A DNA stretch of 37,810 nucleotides from Thermoplasmata archaeon (GTDB taxonomy: Archaea; Thermoplasmatota; Thermoplasmata; Thermoplasmatales; Thermoplasmataceae): positions 1-37,810 of the forward strand of contig JAJYUG010000007.1 in the NCBI GenBank assembly GCA_021792655.1, read 5' to 3'. Under the pieces are notes generated by a model. The model worked only from the letters and a program-made list of their open reading frames with translations, was not told the DNA's origin and searched no databases. How positions within the stretch are numbered: the first letter of the stretch is position 1; each line of letters starts with the position of its first letter. Position numbers and translations under genes: made by a program. Positions 9,533 through 18,722 of the stretch are shown piece by piece.

Positions 9533-12500
9533 AACTTCCACCTGTCCTTCTTACCGGCCACTGTCCAAAGCAGCACGGCTAATATGAACGCTGTACCACC
9601 AATTATAACCAGGTTTGCAATGAGGAAAACAGGATTGCTGTAGGATACTGTAACATAATTTGTCGAATATCCTGACCCGTCGTTGAGATGTATGGACAGG
9701 GCAACATAATATGTATTACCAGGGTAAATACCCGTGAAGAACATTGAATTCTGGCCCTGATTGTAAACAATTACGTTGTTTACGGTCCCGGGTCTGAAGG
9801 ACGTAGTGCTTGAGACGCTGACCTCATAGTAGGAGAAGTCTGTGCCGGAATATGGGCTCCACTGGAGATATAGGGTGAAAAACAGCAGGGGAAAATACTT
9901 CTCTATATTGAGGTTGAAATGGAAGACCTCAACGTGAACTGGACTCAACCTCTCAGGTATGGTTGCGTTCGTAGAGACGATCAAGGTTACGTTTGCTGAC
10001 ATATACAGGTCCCTTCTGTAATTCAGCGTATGGTTGCCGACTGGCGACTGGACTGAATATACCCCTGACGAATTGGTGAAGGAAAAGAATGTTGTATTGG
10101 ACACGGACACGTTTACACCCTGCAATCCGAAGCCAAAGTTGTAATCGCTCACTGTACCAGATATGATCGGGTTTTTGCCGGATTCTGTCAGATCGATCTG
10201 TATGGACTGGTTTTCTGCCGGAAGGAGTGACAGATTAAGGTAATATGGGATATAGCCGGTGCTGCTGACAGAAATATTCGCCTTACCAGGAGCCAGTGTC
10301 ACGGTATAAATTCCATTGTTCCCGCGTAAGTGGTTGCCGTTGGCCTCAACCGTTGAGTTTCCCTGGAACACGAAGATGGAAAGGTTGGCATATACCGGCT
10401 GCATGGTTATGGTGGCGTTCTGTCCGGCGGTGAATCGAATGGTATTGCTGTAAAAGCCGTTCCCGGAAAGTTCAAGCTGGTTGGTACCATAGATGGCACT
10501 GACAGTTGTTTTGTCCGGCCCCACTGGTACGGTGCCGTAAAAATTGTCCAGGATACCGGAAAACACAGGACGGTATGTTGCAGTGTAATATCCCTTAATT
10601 GTTATGTTAGTACTGAACATGGAAGGTATGTAGATAGTTCTGTACACGTAGATTGGATTGATAGTTGCGGTTATATTATAATATCCTCCTGTGGTAAAAG
10701 GATAGGAGTTTCCGCTAATCGGTCGGCCGTTTACCTCCCAAGATGGGCTTCCGCCGCTGTTCAGTGCAAAAGTTCCAGTAATCCCACCATTATAAGCCAG
10801 GCTGTATAATATGGAAGTATCCGAAATCGCGGTCCCTTTTATGAAGTGGTTGTACCCATTTACTGTGTATGAAACGTTATACTGTGACCCATAACGCGAC
10901 AGCTGGATGGAGCTGTAATTCTGCTCGGAGGGAATCTGGCTGTACCTTTCCATATAAACGCTGGAAACTGGATCGGTGTTTGACCCGTTTGCGACAGTTA
11001 CGTTGGAAAAGTATGCGCCTGCGAGGTTTGTAAGGTTGTACTCGGAACCAGTGATCTCTGCGCCGAACGCCGCATGATAGTCCCCGGCAAACGAGAGCAG
11101 GTAATTCAGGCTGAATGATTGATCACCAGCACTGGCGGTGATGTTTGTCCCCCTCATAACCAGGGATAGCGATACAGTTTTTCCGGACATGTTTGGCAGA
11201 GGATCTGACCCGGAAACCAGGACACCGTTCTGTTCTATCCTGTATTCTGCGCTGTACGTGCCGTTAAGGTCGCTTACCCCGGCCTTAACAAAATTTTCGC
11301 TTGATGAGTACTCAGAAACATAGTAAAACGAAGAGCCACTGGAACTGTTTTGATTGGAGCCGTTTCCGAGCGTGATGTTAGCGGTTACAGAAGTGGAGTT
11401 ATAACCGGAACTGTTAATGACTGCCACTGTGCCATAGGTACCCATTATCTCCATTGAGTCGTTGATAAGGGCACCTACGACCGGAGTTCCGAGTCCCGTT
11501 ACGGGATTCCAACCTGGAGCTGCATAGTAATAACCATTATTGCCACTGACAACCTGGGTCAGCGCTGATTTATACAGTTCTGTTCTTGATATCTGGTAAA
11601 GCATTGGGTTTATTGACCCCATGCTTTTTCCGTTAGCCTGGTCGAGCAGAGCGCCTATTGCTGCCCACATCGGGGTTCCAACGCTGGTACCGCCAACCTC
11701 CTTTGTGGACCCGCCCTGTATAATCTCCACACCAGTATCGACGCTCGCAACCATGGAAACATCCGGGACGCCCCTGTTATGAACCGTGGAGTTTATTCCA
11801 GGGCCGGCCTGCCAGTATGGTATAGCAAGTTTGCTGAACCCCCCTCCACTGCCATAGGAGTTACCACTAGCCATCCCGCCCCACGCTGACTGAGTCCAAC
11901 CCTTAGTCTTAGTGGGTTGATAAAGAGATGTGCCTCCTACAGCAGTTACATATGGATCCGACGATGGAAAGTTTACGGTAAGCTGGGAGGTTCCATCATA
12001 GGCCCCAAGATCTCCTGATGCTGCGAACACGGTAATGTTGGCATTCTGGGCCTGCTGGAAAACCGCTGATGAAGTTAGTATTGCCTGCGTTCCAAGTTCT
12101 GTCTCAGGCGTCCCCCAGCTCAGTGAGATTATATTCCCAAGCTTGTTGCTAATGGCATAACTAACCGCATTCAGGAGACCACTACTTGCGTCAGACGCAA
12201 TTATTAGGTTTATGTGGGCACCTGGAGCCATAGCGTGAGCCCATTCAACGTCGGTGGCAGTCTCAAGCGCCCAGCTGGCATTTGCCTGCTGAATTTCGCC
12301 GGATCCGGGTGGATATATTATGGAAAGGTTAATTGGCGGGAGATTCATGATTTGGTCAAAAGCCATTACATCGTACCTGATGGTCGGGTCACCGAACGCG
12401 TCCACTATGGCAATAGTCTCTCCCTTTCCGTTCAGCCCGCTAGAGTAGGCAGCATTATAGCCGTAGGCAAGAGCTATGTCTGATGGGATATAGGCAAATG

Positions 12501-12885
12501 GGACCACCATCTGCGCAGGTGATGAAAAAGGCTGGAACAGCATGTTTTTGCTGTCCTGAAAATAGCTTATGTTGAAATTTTTCTTCAGTATCCCCATGGA
12601 TTCCGTGAAACTGTTGATGATCTTCACTGGCACACTTGCCTGGATCAACGACCCGTAAGAAACGGTCCCAATCCGGCTTTCATTGAGATAATTCATCATC
12701 ATTGACCGATAAAATGTCCCCTGAGGTGAATAAATTGTGTAATTTATGTACCCAGATCCAGCTGCTGACTGATAAGTTATTACCGGGGTATTTGCACCGC
12801 TTGAAAGCCCTGAATCAATCCCGGCAAGGCCGGAGAATAAGAGCGCAGTGACCATGGCCAGCACAATGAGGGGTATTATTCTCAT
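9529..12885 (-). CDS. S53 (sedolisin/kumamolisin-like) serine-carboxyl peptidase, secreted, with long C-terminal region and terminal TM anchor
   Basis: 1118 aa; N-terminal signal; catalytic ALETATDVEWAHAMAPGA (E-x3-D), FAASGDLGAYD, VGGTSVGTPMWAA (Ser); C-terminal beta-rich repeats and TM LVIIGGTAFILAVLLWTVAGKKDRWKF. Confidence 0.92.
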   Translation of the reverse strand: MRIIPLIVLAMVTALLFSGLAGIDSGLSSGANTPVITYQSAAGSGYINYTIYSPQGTFYRSMMMNYLNESRIGTVSYGSLIQASVPVKIINSFTESMGILKKNFNISYFQDSKNMLFQPFSSPAQMVVPFAYIPSDIALAYGYNAAYSSGLNGKGETIAIVDAFGDPTIRYDVMAFDQIMNLPPINLSIIYPPGSGEIQQANASWALETATDVEWAHAMAPGAHINLIIASDASSGLLNAVSYAISNKLGNIISLSWGTPETELGTQAILTSSAVFQQAQNANITVFAASGDLGAYDGTSQLTVNFPSSDPYVTAVGGTSLYQPTKTKGWTQSAWGGMASGNSYGSGGGFSKLAIPYWQAGPGINSTVHNRGVPDVSMVASVDTGVEIIQGGSTKEVGGTSVGTPMWAAIGALLDQANGKSMGSINPMLYQISRTELYKSALTQVVSGNNGYYYAAPGWNPVTGLGTPVVGALINDSMEIMGTYGTVAVINSSGYNSTSVTANITLGNGSNQNSSSGSSFYYVSEYSSSENFVKAGVSDLNGTYSAEYRIEQNGVLVSGSDPLPNMSGKTVSLSLVMRGTNITASAGDQSFSLNYLLSFAGDYHAAFGAEITGSEYNLTNLAGAYFSNVTVANGSNTDPVSSVYMERYSQIPSEQNYSSIQLSRYGSQYNVSYTVNGYNHFIKGTAISDTSILYSLAYNGGITGTFALNSGGSPSWEVNGRPISGNSYPFTTGGYYNITATINPIYVYRTIYIPSMFSTNITIKGYYTATYRPVFSGILDNFYGTVPVGPDKTTVSAIYGTNQLELSGNGFYSNTIRFTAGQNATITMQPVYANLSIFVFQGNSTVEANGNHLRGNNGIYTVTLAPGKANISVSSTGYIPYYLNLSLLPAENQSIQIDLTESGKNPIISGTVSDYNFGFGLQGVNVSVSNTTFFSFTNSSGVYSVQSPVGNHTLNYRRDLYMSANVTLIVSTNATIPERLSPVHVEVFHFNLNIEKYFPLLFFTLYLQWSPYSGTDFSYYEVSVSSTTSFRPGTVNNVIVYNQGQNSMFFTGIYPGNTYYVALSIHLNDGSGYSTNYVTVSYSNPVFLIANLVIIGGTAFILAVLLWTVAGKKDRWKF

Positions 12886-12938
12886 GTGGCTTGCGTATTA
12901 CAAATCTAATTAATATAATATTTTATCACGTAATAGAA

Positions 12939-14108
12939 ATGATCGATGCAGCAGAGTCAGACCAGAAATTGAAGAACCTGTTCCACAGGTATTATGTGGA
13001 AGAGGATCTGGACCCTCCAGACCTGCTGCCATCCAGAGAGATAGGATACATACCGTTCAACGGATCAATGTCCAGGCATAGGAGGATACAGTCGGCAAGA
13101 GACCTGAAATATTTTGTATCAAACGCAGTCCCGCGCCACCTGTATTATTCAACCTCATATTACAGGAGGCCGGACGAGAAGAAAATGCAGGACAAGGAAT
13201 GGCTCGGGGCAGAACTGATTTTTGACCTTGATGCGGATCACATTAAGGGCGCAGACACCATGACCTACGTTCAGATACTTGCCGAGGTCAAGAAACACAC
13301 AATCAGGCTGATTGATGATTTTCTGATGGGTGATCTGGGGATACAGGAATCAGAGATGAAGCTTTTTTTCTCCGGCGGGAGGGGTTACCATGTCCACGTT
13401 ATCAGCGACAAGGTTTACGACCTGAATTCTGATTCAAGAAGGGAAATCACGGATTTTATCCGTGGAGAAAACCTGACTTCTCAGGGCATGATCTCATCCA
13501 TAAACCGAACGCAGCTCCTGGGAGGATGGCCCAAGCGTATTGACTCTTTCGTTTCGGATTTCTTTCGTGTACTTCCTAGGGAAAGAACCGAGGCCATGGA
13601 ACAGCTGAAGAGAGTATTTCCCAGCGCAAACACGGCCAGAAGCTTCTTTGATCATATAATGAAGCCCTCAAGGATAGGATCGAAAACAATGAACAGGATC
13701 GATATTCTTTCACTGAACGGAATTGAGAAATACAGGATTTTGAGCGAGGATGAACGGGGAATCGCCATGCTGGGATGGCTGATAGAACGGGCTAGAGAGA
13801 ACATGAGCGCAGAGATAGACGATCCTGTTACCACTGATGTGCACAGGCTCATAAGATTTCCTGGAAGTCTTCACGGGAAGACTGGACTCAAGGTCCTCGG
13901 CTTAAAAATATCTGACCTCCCGTCCTTTGATCCCCTCGTATCTGCAATACCTGAAACGTTCAGGAACGGTAACGCAAAAATATACGCTGAAAAGGAGGGG
14001 ACGATCGACATCAATGGACAGACAATAAGGGTAGCTGAAGGGGAACAGGAAGTGCCGTTATATGCTGCAATTTTCCTTTCCGCGTCGAGACAGGCATATC
14101 TTATATAG
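12939..14108 (+). CDS. priS: DNA primase small subunit PriS
   Basis: REIGYIPF, LGAELIFDLDADH, LFFSGGRGYHVHV, RLIRFPGSLHGKTGLKV motifs; ORF track opens at 12891 but ATG at 12939 is a more plausible start. Confidence 0.94.
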   Translation: MIDAAESDQKLKNLFHRYYVEEDLDPPDLLPSREIGYIPFNGSMSRHRRIQSARDLKYFVSNAVPRHLYYSTSYYRRPDEKKMQDKEWLGAELIFDLDADHIKGADTMTYVQILAEVKKHTIRLIDDFLMGDLGIQESEMKLFFSGGRGYHVHVISDKVYDLNSDSRREITDFIRGENLTSQGMISSINRTQLLGGWPKRIDSFVSDFFRVLPRERTEAMEQLKRVFPSANTARSFFDHIMKPSRIGSKTMNRIDILSLNGIEKYRILSEDERGIAMLGWLIERARENMSAEIDDPVTTDVHRLIRFPGSLHGKTGLKVLGLKISDLPSFDPLVSAIPETFRNGNAKIYAEKEGTIDINGQTIRVAEGEQEVPLYAAIFLSASRQAYLI

Positions 14109-14177
14109 AATATTGGTTAGTAATTACTATAAACAAAAAACATTTATACTTTCATTAGATTCTCAACCGGTGTTTTT

Positions 14178-14597
14178 ATGGATTTTAAAAAGAGCAAGAC
14201 ATTAGAGAACCTGAAAGCCGGATTCGCAGGTGAGAGCCAGGCAAACAGGAGATACCTTTACTTTGCACAGAAAGCTGACGAAGAGGGAAACCAGGAGATC
14301 GCGCAGATTTTCAGATCAACAGCAGACGGAGAAACAGCCCATGCATTCGGGCACATGAATTACCTCAAGGCAGTCGGCGACCCAGTTACAGGCGAGCCCA
14401 TAGGTACCACGGAACAGAACCTTAAATCTGCAATAGCTGGGGAGACATATGAGTACAGCCAGATGTATCCGGGTTTTGCGAAGGTTGCCAGGGAAGAGGG
14501 CTTTGAAGAAATAGCACACTGGTTCGAGATACTCACAAAGGCTGAGAAATCCCACGCGAAAAAGTACGAAGATACTCTCGCCAAACTGAAGCAGTAA
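14178..14597 (+). CDS. rubrerythrin family protein
   Basis: 139 aa; LKAGFAGESQANRRYLYFAQKADEEGNQEIAQIFRSTADGETAHAFGH...AIAGETYEYSQMYP diiron-binding helices; no obvious C-terminal rubredoxin-type CxxC domain. Confidence 0.94.
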   Translation: MDFKKSKTLENLKAGFAGESQANRRYLYFAQKADEEGNQEIAQIFRSTADGETAHAFGHMNYLKAVGDPVTGEPIGTTEQNLKSAIAGETYEYSQMYPGFAKVAREEGFEEIAHWFEILTKAEKSHAKKYEDTLAKLKQ

Positions 14598-14599
14598 AC

Positions 14600-15181
14600 A
14601 TGACTGGAAAGATAACGGCTGGCGAGATTATCCCGCCATCTGAATATGGCAGACAGAGAGACACGACAAACCACAGGATCATAGAAATGGAGAAGAAGAG
14701 GAGATTATCCACAAGGACATTCAGCTACCTTTTCGAGCACAGGGACATAATACTAAATCAGATAAACGAGATGGTTTTTCTTGAAAATGTAAGGGATAGC
14801 GAAGAAATAGAACACCTCATAGATACTTACAGTGACCTTATGCCATCAAACGGCATCCTCAGTGTCTCCATGTTCATAGAAATTTCAGATCAGGATCAAC
14901 TTCTCAGGGAGATGCCCAGACTTTCCGGTATAGAACAAAGTGTCTATCTTGTATTTGACGACTCAGAACTTAGGGCAACGCCTGAGGAGGGTCGATCAAC
15001 CGAAGTGCTGGAATCAACGCTCCAGTACTTGAAATTCATATTCAACCGGGACCAGCTCTCCAAATTTCTGAAATCGAGGAATGCGTTCATAGAAACCAGG
15101 AAGGCTTACTACCGGGAAACGGCCAGAATACCTGAAGACTTGCTGGAAACATTGAAGAAAGAACTGATCTCCGAAAACTGA
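14600..15181 (+). CDS. DUF3501 family protein
   Basis: 193 aa; IIPPSEY...R..TNHRIIEMEKKRRLSTRTFSYLFEHRDIILNQINEMVFLENV...LMPSNGILSVSMFIEI resembles the DUF3501 pattern; directly downstream of rubrerythrin. Confidence 0.85.
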   Translation: MTGKITAGEIIPPSEYGRQRDTTNHRIIEMEKKRRLSTRTFSYLFEHRDIILNQINEMVFLENVRDSEEIEHLIDTYSDLMPSNGILSVSMFIEISDQDQLLREMPRLSGIEQSVYLVFDDSELRATPEEGRSTEVLESTLQYLKFIFNRDQLSKFLKSRNAFIETRKAYYRETARIPEDLLETLKKELISEN

Positions 15182-15242
15182 TCCTATTTTCATTTTTTTA
15201 CTTCTTGAAAACCTGATTTTCAACTACTAGAAACAATAATAT

Positions 15243-16409
15243 GTGAAATTCCCATGGGCAACCATGGTTGATTCGTTTCTCACCGGCCAGGAAAAGGAAG
15301 TTTTTGATTACGTAGCCAAGTTTGCCAGGGAAGAAGTTAGGCCGCTGGCCAGGCAAATTGACGAGAAGATGGAAGTACCTAAGATTCTCATTGACCGCAT
15401 GAAGGAACTGGGGCTCTTCGCAACGTATATACCTGAGAAGTACGGGGGTGCCGGACTCAGTTTCCGTTTCCTGATAAGATCAATCGAGGAGATATCCAAG
15501 GCCTGCCCAAGCACTGCCCTGGTTCTTGACGGTGCACTGACTCTTTTTGCTGAACCAGTGATCATGTTCGGGAGCGAGGACCTCAAGAGCAGGTACCTGA
15601 ACAAAGTTGCAAAGGGGTCCATCGGTGGACTTGCACTCACTGAACCAGGATCTGGCAGTGATGCAGCTTCCATAAAGACCCAGGCCGTCAAAAAAGGGAA
15701 AAACTACGTGATAAATGGAAGCAAGATATTCATATCAAACGGCAGACTGGCTGAGTTCTATGTGGTGGATGTAGTGACAGATCCATCCAAAGGTTACAGG
15801 GGGATTTCCACATTCGTGGTGGACTCGGATACACCCGGGCTTGAGATCAGCAGGGATATACACAAAATGGGAATAAGAGGTTCAAGTACTGTAGAACTCG
15901 TATTCAACAACGTTGAGGTACCGGAAGAAAACATTGTCGGGCACCTGAATGGCGGCTTCAGGGTCGTGATGGAAACCCTTGATGCCGGAAGAATAGGGAT
16001 AGCTTCCCAGGCATTGGGTATAGCAGAGGGTGCATTCGAGGAAGCCATAGCCTACATAAAGGAAAGAAAGCAGTTCGGACAGACTATTTCTAGCTTTCAG
16101 GGAATAGAGTTTATGATTGCAGATATGGGCACAAAGATAGAGGCATCAAGGCAACTGATCTATGCAGCTACCGAGGCTTGGGAGAAACATGGTGATTCCG
16201 TGAGACTTTCCTCCATGGCCAAACTTTTCGCTTCCGACATGGCAATGAGCGTGACAACCGACTGCCTTCAGCTTTTCGGCGGATACGGGTATACAACCGA
16301 TTTCGATGCGGAAAGGCATATGCGAGACGCAAAGATAACACAGATCTACGAGGGTACGAACCAGATACAAAGGGTAATAATCTCGAGGGAGATATTGAGA
16401 AATCAGTGA
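15243..16409 (+). CDS. acyl-CoA dehydrogenase
   Basis: 388 aa, GTG start; GLALTEPGSGSDAAS, KMGIRGSSTVELVFNNVEVPEENIVG, YIKERKQFGQTI, QIYEGTNQIQRVIISREIL. Confidence 0.95.
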   Translation: MKFPWATMVDSFLTGQEKEVFDYVAKFAREEVRPLARQIDEKMEVPKILIDRMKELGLFATYIPEKYGGAGLSFRFLIRSIEEISKACPSTALVLDGALTLFAEPVIMFGSEDLKSRYLNKVAKGSIGGLALTEPGSGSDAASIKTQAVKKGKNYVINGSKIFISNGRLAEFYVVDVVTDPSKGYRGISTFVVDSDTPGLEISRDIHKMGIRGSSTVELVFNNVEVPEENIVGHLNGGFRVVMETLDAGRIGIASQALGIAEGAFEEAIAYIKERKQFGQTISSFQGIEFMIADMGTKIEASRQLIYAATEAWEKHGDSVRLSSMAKLFASDMAMSVTTDCLQLFGGYGYTTDFDAERHMRDAKITQIYEGTNQIQRVIISREILRNQ

Positions 16410-16413
16410 AAAT

Positions 16414-17223
16414 ATGATTTGGCTGGGCTGCTCCGGGTGGAGTTACAAGGAATGGTCTGGCGCTTTTTATCCATCATTTGTCCGAGATCAACTTAAATAT
16501 TATTCCCAGAAGTTCAATTCCGTTGAGATAAACAGCACCTTCTATGGTGAACCGGACAGAAACATTGTAAGGTCCTGGTGCAGCAAGATAGGCGACCGCG
16601 GAGATTTCAGGTTCTCAATAAAGATGCCTGGCAGCATAACCCATGATCTCTTCTTCAGGGACCTTCCTGCTACCATCAGCAGAAGCCTCGATTTTGAAAA
16701 GCTGATACTCGGGGAGATTGACAAGTATGGAAAATTAGGGGCATGCCTCATCCAGATGCCGCCCTGGCTTTCTGGCAAGCAGTGGGACAATTTCATGGAA
16801 ATGATCTCCTATCTCGATACTACCAGGTACAGGTATTTTGTAGAAACCCGTAACCCTGACATATCCCCGGCAGCAGCGAGAGAGTCTCTGGGAAAATTCA
16901 ATGTAGGGTTGGCTCTCGTTGACACGCCGCTGATTCATCTTGGCACAATTGATGCAGGTACAAACTACATAAGACTCCACGGCAGGAATGCTGAACAGTG
17001 GAATCAAGTGGATGACAAGATGTCGAAATATCACTATCTATATGGATCTGAAGAGATTTCCGGGATAGCGTCAGTTATAAAACCGCACTTATCTTCACAG
17101 GATGACATATTCGTATATTTCAACAATCACCATGAGGGATTTGCTCCGAAGAATGCAATTGAACTGGGAAATGCTCTTGGAATTCTCCCCGCTGGATTTC
17201 CAGATCAGAAGAAACTGTTCTGA
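16414..17223 (+). CDS. DUF72 domain-containing protein
   Basis: IWLGCSGWSYKEWSGAFYP...YSQKFNSVEINSTFYGEP...FRFSIKMP...YVYFNNHHEGFAPKNAIEL. Confidence 0.92.
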   Translation: MIWLGCSGWSYKEWSGAFYPSFVRDQLKYYSQKFNSVEINSTFYGEPDRNIVRSWCSKIGDRGDFRFSIKMPGSITHDLFFRDLPATISRSLDFEKLILGEIDKYGKLGACLIQMPPWLSGKQWDNFMEMISYLDTTRYRYFVETRNPDISPAAARESLGKFNVGLALVDTPLIHLGTIDAGTNYIRLHGRNAEQWNQVDDKMSKYHYLYGSEEISGIASVIKPHLSSQDDIFVYFNNHHEGFAPKNAIELGNALGILPAGFPDQKKLF

Positions 17224-17456
17224 AAGTTCGGCACAGTCAGCCTTACAAAAATTGAGATTTCAGGCTTAATGTTAAATTGTCATTATATTTCCAGCAATAG
17301 GGCAATATCTTACAAGGTTCTCCATTCATCTTGGGCATGTACGACAGCTGATGACCGTGAACAAGGATCGGTAAATTTGCTGATTGTTCTTGATTTTTAC
17401 AGAACCGTGACAAATTTATAAATTGATTTCGCATAAGGCAGCATGGGATTGATCTA

Positions 17457-18722
17457 ATGGTCGACTGGACTGACGTTGTTTTCGGATCTGCCATCAAGTT
17501 CTCCTATTCCGGAATGGAATACGAGGGGATTTTCATTCATTGCGACAATGACATGGTCACGGTCAAGCTCTCAAATGGCTACAACTTAGCTCTGCAGAAA
17601 GACCAGGTCAAGCTTGTGAAGATAATAAGGAAGGGCTCGGAAAATGGGGAATCTGCTGCCCAGCAGAAGTCGGCAAAAAACAGGGTAGGAAGCGTGGGAA
17701 AGAAGCATGTTTCCCTCCTTGCAACAGGAGGAACCATAGCCAGCAAGGTTGACTATAAGACCGGGGCCGTCAGCCCTTCGGAGGATATAGGTTTCATTTC
17801 TGATAGGGTGAAGGATGTCGAGGTTAGCTCAGAGACAATAGACAACATACTCAGCGAGAACATCACTCCTGAGAAATGGATATACATGGCTGGGAAAATC
17901 AGGGACAGCCTAAACAGGAGTGATGGCTGTGTCGTCTTTCACGGCACGGATACGATGAGTTATTCAGCATCTGCAATCAGCTTCATGTTCTCTGATCAGA
18001 CAGGTCCCATAGTTTTTGTGGGATCACAGAGAAGTTCTGACAGGCCGAGCAGTGATGCCTTCATGAACGCGGAGGGGGCGATCCACATGGCAACAACGGA
18101 TTTCGGGGAAGTGGGTATCGCGATGCACGGGAATCTTTCCGATGAATCCATATCAATGCATCGCGCGGTGAGGTCTAGAAAGATGCACACAAGCCGCCGT
18201 GATGCATTCAGGAGCATCGGTGAAAGCGAGGTTGGAACGTATTCACAGGGTTCTGTAAGACTGACGCTTCCCTATCGAAGGACGGGTGTAAAGAATGATA
18301 TTAAACCAAAGCTTGATCCTTCAGTTTCTATGATCTATTTCTATCCCTCCCTCTCTGTCGAGGATTTTGAGGGAATGATTGCCAAGAAAAAGGCCGTAAT
18401 CATTATGGGTACCGGACTTGGGCACGTTTCACACAGCCTTATACCATCAATAACCCGGGCGACGAAGGAGGGTACGAAGATCCTGATGACATCTCAGTGC
18501 CTTTACGGCTCAGTAAACCTCAATGTCTATTCCACGGGGCGCGACCTCGTCAGGGCGGGTATCATACCATTGCGTAACATGCTGCCTGAAGTGGCGCTTG
18601 TGAAGGCAATGTACGTGCTCGGCAATTATGCGGAAGAGCAATTTGAGGAAATGATGAAGGAGAACCTCAGGGGAGAGATCATAGAGAGAGAACAGGCTCT
18701 GGTATTCGGCGGAGCTGATTAG
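17457..18722 (+). CDS. gatD: Glu-tRNA(Gln) amidotransferase subunit D
   Basis: L-asparaginase-like motifs LLATGGTIASKVDY, VFHGTDTMSYSASAISF with N-terminal beta domain; overlaps gatE start. Confidence 0.95.
   Translation: MVDWTDVVFGSAIKFSYSGMEYEGIFIHCDNDMVTVKLSNGYNLALQKDQVKLVKIIRKGSENGESAAQQKSAKNRVGSVGKKHVSLLATGGTIASKVDYKTGAVSPSEDIGFISDRVKDVEVSSETIDNILSENITPEKWIYMAGKIRDSLNRSDGCVVFHGTDTMSYSASAISFMFSDQTGPIVFVGSQRSSDRPSSDAFMNAEGAIHMATTDFGEVGIAMHGNLSDESISMHRAVRSRKMHTSRRDAFRSIGESEVGTYSQGSVRLTLPYRRTGVKNDIKPKLDPSVSMIYFYPSLSVEDFEGMIAKKKAVIIMGTGLGHVSHSLIPSITRATKEGTKILMTSQCLYGSVNLNVYSTGRDLVRAGIIPLRNMLPEVALVKAMYVLGNYAEEQFEEMMKENLRGEIIEREQALVFGGAD

Noticed and set aside
17348-17383. C/D-box sRNA-like motif (ctgatga ... 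ctga) upstream of gatD
   Set aside because: C box deviates from RTGATGA, C-to-D distance is too short, and no C'/D' boxes or flanking stem seen.
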